64,000 nucleotides of DNA, from NCBI GenBank assembly GCA_039105265.1, contig JAPFFF010000021.1, positions 620,001 to 684,000 of the forward strand. Reading direction: 5' to 3'. Under the pieces are notes generated by a model. That model was not told the origin of the DNA. It did no database searches and saw only the letters and a list, made by a program, of their open reading frames with translations. Source of the DNA: Tritrichomonas musculus (lineage: Eukaryota > Parabasalia > Tritrichomonadida > Tritrichomonadidae). Position numbers and translations under genes: made by a program. Shown piece by piece: positions 31,773 to 39,420 of the stretch. How positions within the stretch are numbered: the stretch's first letter is position 1; each line of letters starts with the position of its first letter.

Positions 31773-32381
31773 ATGATATGTCTCAATTCACTCAAAAATT
31801 ATTATTCAGAAGAAATGATTGATTTAATATTAATAATATTAAAAAGGTTGGGAGAAATCAACAACAAGAAAATTTATTATATTTTGCATAAATAAAACAT
31901 TAATTACTATTTGTTAATTCTAGAATCAAGCAATTATCAAAAGATAAATTCAATTTATCAAATATTTATGATCAGAGTCAACATTCTTCATGAAAACCCT
32001 ATTTCTAATTTATTATGGACAAAAATTATCCAAAATTATCATAAATATCCAGCAAAAACAAAATCTATATCAATCAAGTGTTTGACATATTTGTTGAATC
32101 CAAAAATTAATTTATCTACTCAAATAGTTTTCGATTCTCAATTATTTCAAATAATTTGTGACCATTTAAATGATTTTATTTTTGAAGATATAGTGAATCT
32201 ACTTTTTATTTTACAAACTTTAATATGCTTATCTATAAATTCTCATCATGAATGTGAGCTAAGAACAAATTTATTATTATATGATATCATACCAATTCTC
32301 AAAGATATTCAATATAGTGAATTAAATGATCAATTATGTGATGCATCTATCGAAAATGTCATAAGTTTTGTCACAAAATAA
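31773..32381 (+). pseudogene. Decayed helical (ARM-like) repeat gene fragment
   Basis: One reading frame of about 202 codons with a single internal TAA (31893-31895). The downstream part is open from ATG 31968 for 137 residues. The translation is Leu/Ile-rich alternating helices (SISIKCLTYLLNPKINL, DIVNLLFILQTLICLSIN, LLLYDIIPILKDIQ), which resembles an armadillo/HEAT-type solenoid, but no family is certain. Both ends are cut without flanking domains, so it looks like a fragment of a host gene. It lies entirely inside the inverted-repeat element. The alternative is a young short gene of 137 aa starting at 31968. Confidence 0.5.
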
Positions 32382-32758
32382 ATATAAAAACTCTTTAAAG
32401 GACAAGTGAAAATTATAATCATAATTATTTTTTATCAAAATTAATTAAAATTTTCTTTTTCTTTTATTTTTTTATTCAATATATTTTTTTATTTTTACAT
32501 TTTTTTTCACATGATTTAATTGTTTTTGCTCAAAATTTTTTTCAAATTAATACAGGTTAATACTTTAGACCAAAAACCGTTTTCGCAAAAAATTTTTTTT
32601 GTGAAAAATTGATCACAATTTCTGCGGTAAAATTTTATTTATGGAAAAATTAATTTTTTTTTTTGGAAAAAATGCACACAATAATAATTTTTTTGATCGA
32701 AGCTAATTCGGAATAGATTTTTTTATCAAATGATTTGCTAATTATTTCGTGCTAGCCC

Positions 32759-33308
32759 TATACTATCCCAAATTGGGATTCCCAATAAAATATGATATCA
32801 ATGAAAATCGTTTCATTTCTTGGCATGACATTTAAAAAAGCTTATATACAATATAAAATAAATATTATTCTTTTGTCATATAAAAAATTCAATAAAGAAA
32901 TATATTAATAAAATACGAATATTAGTAAATTGGATGATTTCAGATTCTTGGCGTATCTCGTAGAGATATACTGTCATATTCACCCCAAGATTTTAATATA
33001 ATGGATTTGTACCTTAAGCATTTCTTAAATAACGTGTAAAAAAGAAATTAATAAACGGAAATAAAGAAACAAATCATCAAGTTGATATAATTTAGATTAT
33101 TATGCAATGAAATCTAATGTTCCATATATACATTGAGGGTTTATTTGCTTGTTAAAGATTTCGATTTGACAAATATCTTATTGATAATATTAAAAAATCA
33201 TTATTCTAATTTCAATCAATCAAATTATAACGAATAAGTTTTTGGCATTTCATCTGCCAGTGGATTTTTTTCACAAATATTTAAGAGGAAAAAAATGAAA
33301 AAACGTAA
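32759..33308. other. Spacer upstream of the calpain-like gene
   Basis: 550 bp. A 15-bp palindrome ATTGGGATTCCCAAT lies at about 32775-32789, 17 bp outside the TIR element. A loosely paired segment lies near 32945-32995 (CTTGG...CCAAG around GTATCTCGTAGAGATATAC). No gene was recognised. Confidence 0.4.
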
Positions 33309-35837
33309 ATGAAACCTTCATCAAGCAACGCATCTCGAAGTGGAGATCAAGCAGGAAAAGCAAAAAAAGCTCCAAAAGGTAAAAAGACTTTACCAACAAT
33401 GGTTTACTTTAAATCATTCAAAAATGTTCAGCCCGCACAATCAAATCCTCCTTGGACAGGTGATGAAGCAACTACAATAAAAATTGCAGCAAAACCTATT
33501 TTTGAAGATACTCAAGCAACTCCATTAATGACTCCTTTATACCCATCAATTCAAAGAATCACTGCGGTTTTCCCTCAAGATATGATTTTTGATGATCCAG
33601 AAGCAACATTATCTTTTATTAATCCTGAAATTGATATGCGATTCAGTTCGGCTTTATTTTTATGTCTTTCAAAAGGTATTCAATTTTATGAGCCAGGTAC
33701 ATTTACGGTATATCCGCAAGAAATCAATCCTATAGGAAAGTATTGCATTAAAATGTATGAAAATGGAGTTCCAATTCGTCTCTTTTTTGATGATCGTATT
33801 GGTTGTGATGAAGAAAACAAGTGTTTGTTACTCAGGCATACAGAACCAAATATTATCAATCCAACATTATTTCACAAAGCATTTTTGCGTTTTGTTAAAT
33901 TTGGCGAATTTACTTCTCTCGACGTTGTTTCAGCTTTTACTGGATTTATTAATTATGAAGTTCCTCTTGATTGGGCAAATCTTCAATTTTGGTTTGGTCG
34001 ATCCGATGCACTTGTTGCTCTTTATGCTAGAGAGCAAAGAACCGAAGGTCTTGGCAAAGATCGATTGTTCTATATTCTTGACTTAGTTGAACTTGATCAG
34101 CACCGTAAATTTGTCAAACTTCAATGTCCAGGATCACAATGGAGAGGCCGTTTTAGTGGTTTTGAAGAAGACACTCGCCATTGGACCAATCAAATTCGCG
34201 TTATTCTTGAAATTGACCCGGAAACAGCTACTACAGCAAACTACTTCTGGATGATTCTTGATGATGTTGTTGAAAATTTCGATTGCATCATGACTTTCAG
34301 TCCTCCTTCCTCCTTTACCTCGAATTTACGAAAGGTTGACACATGGGTTCCTAAAGAAAGCCAATTTTACAATCCACCGCCGCCATTTCTCCTTCACTCT
34401 TCTGGAGCAGGTAAAATCCAAATTTGCACTGCTCCTCTTTTAACTACAGGACCTATAAACGACTTTAAGATGACGCTTAGAAGGTTCAATTGGACATCCC
34501 TCGAGTCACCTATACTTGTAGATGTTGATTGTTCTAGTTGGCAAATTCAAACTCTTGAAGTTACCAAAGCCGATGATATGTTTGAAATAGAATGCCTTTC
34601 AAGAGGAGGTTTTGTTCTTCAACTTCTTTCACCAGAATCGCATCTTGAATTTCTTGATTACTCTACTGTTACTTCAGTTACTAATGCTGAAGGCGACCTT
34701 CCTTTCTACGTTTGTCTTGATGAATACTCTACTAGTATTTTTGCCCAGCGTTTTGAATTAATAGGAAAAGTTGTTTTTAATCTTGATCAACCAGGAAACG
34801 TCTCATTTGCTGTTTATATTACAAATCTTATTCAACGCGAACGAATAGCGGCTATTCTTTACAACAATGATCTTGATGATGTTGTATCGTCAAAGAACCT
34901 TCGTAGTGGACAAGTTCCAATCACGCCTAATAAACGCGGTTACACACTCCTTATTTTTGGACTTTACAATGATACAATATTTACTCACCAACCAGCCGAC
35001 TTGATAGGTAAATGGCGATTACGAATATTCAGTGATGTTCAACTCAGTGATGTAGTTGATACACCGCATTTAAACTATACAGAAGTTGAAGGAGATTGCT
35101 CAGAAATTGATGAAACGCATCAGATTAGTAGGCATGTCTTAACCGGAGCCTGTGAAGCTGTTATTGTTCTCGAAACGAGTAAGCCGCAATCATTAACTCT
35201 TTCTATTATTCAAGATGATGTTCAAATTAACAGCGCCAGAGGAATTGGATTTGCTGTTCTACCAAGTTGCCATATTCCAGGTGAAAAGGAAGCCACAAAG
35301 GTCATTGTAAGAGGACTTTCAAGCGAGGATAATGTTGATTTCGGTTGGAAGCTAAGGATTTTCTCAACAGCTCCTGTTGGATGCAAAGAAGATACTGCTC
35401 CAGCCGAAAAAACTGCTGCTGCAATTGCTGCATGGGAGAAAAAACGATCAACAAAACCAAGTGGAGGTAAAAAGAGTGAGTCAAAAAGTAGATCTTCAAA
35501 TAATGACAATTCAGGAAATCTATCACCACCAGAAATTAATGAAAATGTTCTCAAAATCGTCGAAGGTGAAGGAAAAGTTCTCACTCAAGAAGAAATTACA
35601 AAGATGATTCCACCTCCAGCCGATTCTGCATCTCCTCAAGAGCAGCAACAACAACATTCACAGAATATAAAATCGACAACTTCTGTCAATTCAGTAACTG
35701 ACCCAGGCGATAATCTAAGAGAGCTAATTAATGGTTTGTCGACAAAAATTAATGAAGCATGGGACCAATTTGACCAGCATCGCGCACAGATTACAAAATT
35801 ATTCACTCCAACGCCACCAAAAGTTGATGAAAAATAA
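33309..35837 (+). CDS. Calpain/androglobin-like protein, predicted inactive
   Basis: 842 aa. Residues about 85-290 follow the calpain catalytic fold: FPQDMIFDDPEATLSF, GKYCIKMYENGVPIRLFFDDRIGCDEENKCLLL (143-175, matching the G-x-Y-x-V-x-L-x-x-x-G-x-W-x-x-V-x-x-D-D-x-x-P core), a LFHKAFLRF helix and DVVSAFTGF, then YILDLVEL (about 254) and KLQCPGSQWRGRFSG (about 268). The His box usually ending HAYTIL reads RLFYIL, the NPW box reads CPG, and no GDCWLL box is found, so Cys, His and Asn all appear lost. Beta-rich domains follow (about 360-700, like calpain C2-like modules), then a Lys/Ser-rich disordered region and a Gln-rich tail. The N-terminus (KKAPKGKK) and loss of catalysis recall androglobin, but no globin domain is visible. 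Confidence 0.7.
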   Translation: MKPSSSNASRSGDQAGKAKKAPKGKKTLPTMVYFKSFKNVQPAQSNPPWTGDEATTIKIAAKPIFEDTQATPLMTPLYPSIQRITAVFPQDMIFDDPEATLSFINPEIDMRFSSALFLCLSKGIQFYEPGTFTVYPQEINPIGKYCIKMYENGVPIRLFFDDRIGCDEENKCLLLRHTEPNIINPTLFHKAFLRFVKFGEFTSLDVVSAFTGFINYEVPLDWANLQFWFGRSDALVALYAREQRTEGLGKDRLFYILDLVELDQHRKFVKLQCPGSQWRGRFSGFEEDTRHWTNQIRVILEIDPETATTANYFWMILDDVVENFDCIMTFSPPSSFTSNLRKVDTWVPKESQFYNPPPPFLLHSSGAGKIQICTAPLLTTGPINDFKMTLRRFNWTSLESPILVDVDCSSWQIQTLEVTKADDMFEIECLSRGGFVLQLLSPESHLEFLDYSTVTSVTNAEGDLPFYVCLDEYSTSIFAQRFELIGKVVFNLDQPGNVSFAVYITNLIQRERIAAILYNNDLDDVVSSKNLRSGQVPITPNKRGYTLLIFGLYNDTIFTHQPADLIGKWRLRIFSDVQLSDVVDTPHLNYTEVEGDCSEIDETHQISRHVLTGACEAVIVLETSKPQSLTLSIIQDDVQINSARGIGFAVLPSCHIPGEKEATKVIVRGLSSEDNVDFGWKLRIFSTAPVGCKEDTAPAEKTAAAIAAWEKKRSTKPSGGKKSESKSRSSNNDNSGNLSPPEINENVLKIVEGEGKVLTQEEITKMIPPPADSASPQEQQQQHSQNIKSTTSVNSVTDPGDNLRELINGLSTKINEAWDQFDQHRAQITKLFTPTPPKVDEK

Positions 35838-36151
35838 TATTTTTTATTTTATTTATTTTTATTTTTATTTGCATTTATTTATTAATCAATCTAAATAAAA
35901 TTAATGTTATCATTCTATTTTGCCATTTTCATTTTTTTATTTTTTTTTATGATCAGAATAAAATGGATATTCATATGATCTATAAGCATCCTTGCTTTGA
36001 CATCGACGATAGTTAATATCTTGGTGTTGAATTCTTTTTAAAGATTAATATTTTTGAAAAACTAGTTATCATAATTATCAGTAATTAATTGATATAATAC
36101 TAAAATTGTTGAAGAAAGCAAAATAGCCAATTGGCTATTTCCATATAATTG
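35838..36151. other. Convergent intergenic spacer
   Basis: 314 bp between converging genes, T-rich at the start. Nothing specific was seen. Confidence 0.5.
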
Positions 36152-36964
36152 TTAATTTGCAACATAATTCTTTTTAAACCATGGATGTCTTTTAATATGT
36201 TCAATTGTGTATCTCTTTTTTGGATCTACAACAAAGATATGTTTCAATAAATCGATGGCGCCTGCTGGCATTGAATCAATGTATATTACCTTGCCTTTAA
36301 CAATTTTTTGGATTAGATTGTTAATAGTTGAGCCCTCAAAAGGATATTTGCCAGTAAGCATCATATATAATATAACGCCGCAACTCCAAATATCAGGAGG
36401 TTGTCCAGAATATTTAGAAGACATAAATATTTCTGGTGCAGTGTAGCATGGTGTCCCACATTTTGTTTTCAACATTTCTGTCGAATTTTCAGTTAAAACT
36501 GATAATCCAAAATCTGCAATTTTTATTTCACCTGTTTTTGAATCTAATAATAAATTTTCTAGTTTCAAGTCACGATGAAATGTATTTTGAGAATGAATAT
36601 ATGAAACTGCATCAATCAATAATTGAAAATAATATCTACTTGTATTTTCATCAAAATATCCAGCTTTTTTCAATTTTTCACATAGGTTGCCACCATCAGC
36701 ATAATCTAATATCAAATATTTGTTAATCTTTGACTCTATAATGCCATGTAATTGAACAATCGAATTATGATGTAAACGACTCAGTATTTTGATTTCTCTT
36801 TTTAACTGTTTATTTACCATTGGGTTTTCTTCAAGGAGTGATTTCTTAATGATCTTCATTGCATAGTATTTTCCAGTTGATATTGATTGGGCACGTTTTA
36901 CTTTAGATGTGGAGCCTTCTCCTAATACATCAAATAGTTTATAATCTCCAATGATAATTGACAT
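36152..36964 (-). CDS. CAMK-type serine/threonine kinase
   Basis: 270 aa, essentially a bare kinase domain. Glycine loop G15-V22 (LGEGSTSKV), ATP lysine K37, alpha-C Glu57, HRD 130-132 followed by LKLEN, DFG 151-153, APE in CYTAPEIF. HRDLKLENLLLD, GTPCYTAPEI and the DIWSCGVILYMMLTGKYPFEG block are those of the CAMK/CAMKL (AMPK/SNF1-like) group. All catalytic residues are present. There is no C-terminal regulatory region, so control would be by the activation loop (TKCGT) or partners. It has an initiator-like TCATTA 15 nt before the ATG. Confidence 0.9.
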   Translation of the reverse strand: MSIIIGDYKLFDVLGEGSTSKVKRAQSISTGKYYAMKIIKKSLLEENPMVNKQLKREIKILSRLHHNSIVQLHGIIESKINKYLILDYADGGNLCEKLKKAGYFDENTSRYYFQLLIDAVSYIHSQNTFHRDLKLENLLLDSKTGEIKIADFGLSVLTENSTEMLKTKCGTPCYTAPEIFMSSKYSGQPPDIWSCGVILYMMLTGKYPFEGSTINNLIQKIVKGKVIYIDSMPAGAIDLLKHIFVVDPKKRYTIEHIKRHPWFKKNYVAN

Positions 36965-36975
36965 GATATGAATAA

Positions 36976-36981
36976 TAATGA
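36976..36981 (-). promoter_or_regulatory. Initiator-like motif (TCATTA)
   Basis: Minus-strand TCATTA with presumed +1 at 36979, giving a 15-nt leader to the kinase ATG at 36964. A second TCATTA lies about 28 nt further upstream. Confidence 0.45.
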
Positions 36982-37398
36982 TTTAATTATACATTCAAAA
37001 AATAATGAATTATTATATAGAGTATATTTTATTATTTACGATGTTTCAGTTTTATATTTATACTTATATAATTATATAAATATACTTTAAAATAATATGA
37101 ATTATTTTTTGTTATAATATTCCATTTTAACGAAGATTTTCTTGTTTTAAAAAATCACTTATTAAATAAAATAAATAAATATTCAAAATTTTGAATTAAA
37201 CGATATGACAGCTTTGAAAATATTCTTTATAGTTTTACCGAAACTATTCAATTTTTTACTGTGAATTTCTTAGTTTATAATTATTTTAATTTTATGAATA
37301 GAAGAGGTGAAAACAAAAATATCTTTAAATAGATGGAAAATCCTGGAAAGGAATACATTTTCACAAATCTAATACAAAACAAAAAAAAAAAAAAAATG
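36982..37398. other. Spacer between kinase gene and tRNA-Pro
   Basis: About 0.4 kb of AT-rich sequence. An A-run at about 37378-37396 reads as a T-run on the minus strand immediately after the tRNA, a plausible Pol III terminator. Confidence 0.55.
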
Positions 37399-37470
37399 GG
37401 GGCAATCCGGGAATTGGACCCGGGACCTCGCGCACCCTAAGCGTGAATCATACCACTAGACTAATTGCCC
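37399..37470 (-). tRNA. tRNA-Pro (AGG)
   Basis: A 72-nt cloverleaf on the minus strand. The acceptor GGGCAAT/ATTGCCC pairs over 7 bp with discriminator C73, typical of eukaryotic tRNA-Pro. The D-arm GTCTAGTGGTATGAT and the loop CTTAGGGT with anticodon AGG match eukaryotic tRNA-Pro closely. T-stem CCGGG/CCCGG is perfect. Two oddities: the T-loop reads TCCAATT, so position 55 is C where U (pseudouridine) is nearly universal, and anticodon-stem pair 28:42 is A:C. The T-run after the 3' end is a likely terminator. It could be a functional variant or a decaying copy. Confidence 0.85.
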
Positions 37471-37684
37471 TTACATTAAACAAGCTAAAATAGTATATAT
37501 AACTTTAATATTACTTTGTTGATTTAAAATATTATGATTATATTTTTGGCACAAAATTTTTAAATCAAATAATATCACTTATGTAGATCATATTTATAGA
37601 GAAAAAAATTATCACCATTTATTCATTCCTTTTTAAAAAATGAATTCAATATTATTATGATATATTGACTACTGATAAAACAAT
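37471..37684. other. Spacer upstream of tRNA-Pro
   Basis: About 0.2 kb without a gene, leading to the fold-back element. The 6-bp direct repeat AACAAT at its end is the left target duplication. Confidence 0.5.
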
Positions 37685-37823
37685 TGGTAGACTTTAAAAA
37701 GGAAAATGCTACATTCCTTTTATAACATTCAATTTTGCGAATTTGCATATATTTTTTGGATTATTTCATTGAAAATTGAATGCTATAAATGGTATGTGGT
37801 TTTATCCTTTTTAAAGTCTACCA
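37685..37823. mobile_element. Fold-back MITE with 6-bp target duplication
   Basis: A 139-bp palindromic element. The arms start TGGTAGACTTTAAAAAGGA (perfect for 19 bp) and stay alignable to a TATA(A/G)CATTCAATTTT block about 55 bp in, leaving only a short central loop. AACAAT is duplicated directly outside both ends (37679-37684, 37824-37829). No coding capacity. The superfamily cannot be assigned from a 6-bp duplication alone. Confidence 0.7.
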
Positions 37824-37829
37824 AACAAT

Positions 37830-38923
37830 CTGCATACCAGACTATAGTAATCACTTATACAATGATTGTAAATATATCTCTTCCTTAAAAAAATAGATAT
37901 TCATTTTTTTGAAGAGTTGAATGTATATTATAGCAACACATTCAATAAGTGTTAAATGCTAAATTTGGTTTATGCTATAGAGTCTGAATTAATGTGCATA
38001 AATTTCCTATCAGATATGAAATTAAATTAGAATCAAATTGGACTAAAAATCTACTATGAATCGTTATTGGTATGAAATATCATTCTTTTGTGCATCTAAT
38101 TTATGAAAATTAAGATGTAATGCAATAAATTAAGATTTTGATAGATATAAAGAATCAAATTCAAACTTCAATGAATTTCATTTAATGAATTCAAAAAATA
38201 AAAATACAAAGAATATTTTGATACGAAATCAACTTGAAAATTTTTTCATGAAGCAATTACTTATCAAAGCCAAATTAGCTAAAACTTGCAATGATGATAC
38301 AGGAAAAATTGTAATTGTTATATTTTTGAATAGAAGAAATTAAAATCATTAATGATTTAATTGAAATTTTCAAATACACATAAGATATCTGTTTGCATAG
38401 CTGGTAATTATTTTGCTCATATTTTATGAATGCTTTAATGGATATTACATATTATTTGGCAAACTACAGAACTTCATTCATTGCTGTATCATCAAAGTTC
38501 TTTCAATAATTGGAAATGAGAAGCAAAATACTAGTATATGCCAGAAATGCTAATAATGAATAGAATATCATTTTTAAGATTATCACATTTGATTACAATC
38601 ACTAACAATTAATGAAATAAGATTTATTCTTCACCAAAATCAATATCACAAGTACGATACCTAAATCAACATAATCACGTGTGGATATAGTTAGCTATAA
38701 CTACAAATTCAGTCTAAGTTTCATACAAAACAGATCAAGTACGAAATTATTAAGTAATGAAATAACACAACATTATTGTATAGATTATATTGTATTGTGT
38801 TGTGTTATTTTATAGATTATATTTGCTGCTTTTTGGTGTATTTTTTCAGTTCTTCCTTGTCTATAAAAATTTCAGCAATTTATATTTTTTTCAACAATTT
38901 ACGTAAAAAAAATAATTTGAAGA
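37830..38923. other. Non-coding tract upstream of tRNA-Gln
   Basis: 1.1 kb with no convincing frame. Near 38760-38815 a hairpin pairs AATAACACAACA with TGTTGTGTTATT, and TATAGATTATATT occurs on both sides of its 3' arm. The rest is AT-rich sequence with no structure I could support. Confidence 0.45.
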
Positions 38924-38995
38924 TCTCTTGTGGTGTAGTGGTTATCATATGGGACTTTGAATCCCGGGATGGAGGTTCGATTCCTCCCAAGAGAA
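38924..38995 (+). tRNA. tRNA-Gln (UUG)
   Basis: A 72-nt cloverleaf. Acceptor TCTCTTG/CAAGAGA pairs over 7 bp with discriminator A. The D-arm starts GTGTAGTGGTTA. Anticodon stem TGGGA/TCCCG (one T-G wobble) surrounds loop CTTTGAA, giving anticodon UUG. T-arm GGAGG TTCGATT CCTCC is perfect and supplies a consensus B-box. TTTTTTT follows within 5 nt as a Pol III terminator. The first base is U (U1-A72), uncommon for eukaryotic tRNA-Gln. Confidence 0.92.
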
Positions 38996-39420
38996 AATTT
39001 TTTTGAAAATTTCAAATCAAAAAATATGTTGAAATTTCTAGTGACTAATCGTTAGTAATCTCTCCAAATACATTAATCTTATTAGTATTTAGATGAAGAT
39101 TGCATATAATAATAATAATCATGTAAGTGGTAATATCTCATCTAGTATCAAAATTTGAAATAAAAAAACGATTGATCTTTTGAATTTCTTTTTGCAGATT
39201 TTAGTGAAATTAATTAGTGTTTTACAGTAACAACAGGATAAAATATATTTTAAATGATATTAAAAAAATATTTTTAAATGCTTCCTAAATTATATTATGA
39301 TTTTTATAAGATAATCACATTTTAAAATTTTAGAAATTAAATAATTGAATTAATGATCGAATATGTTGTATGCTTTATTTATTTTCAAATCAAAAAGTTT
39401 TTTTCTACTTGGACTAAATA
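38996..39420. other. Spacer between tRNA-Gln and VPS18-like gene
   Basis: 425 bp. Apart from the T-run terminator of the tRNA and a short ATAATAATAATAAT run near 39109-39120, nothing was recognised. Confidence 0.5.

Larger units (their letters stand above)
31066..32758. mobile_element. TIR element with TA target duplication enclosing a decayed gene
   Basis: A 1693-bp segment. The ends are inverted repeats, GGGCTAGCATGAAATAATT on the left and the same with one mismatch on the right. TA flanks both sides (31064-31065, 32759-32760). About 107 bp (left) and 129 bp (right) inside, the arms match again over 59 bp, including GCGAAAACGGTTTT, so the full arms are about 170 bp and diverged. The left arm also contains two direct copies of GAAAACGGTTTTC plus ATATAACGAATTTA (31201-31290). 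No transposase is recognised. The interior carries a broken helical-repeat frame and a short tandem repeat. Confidence 0.65.

Noticed and set aside
32945-32995. Structured ncRNA in the spacer before the calpain-like gene
   Set aside because: Pairing is short and imperfect, with no promoter or terminator evidence.
37706-37888. 60-residue frame in the fold-back MITE
   Set aside because: It lies across the palindrome, so it is a by-product of the element.
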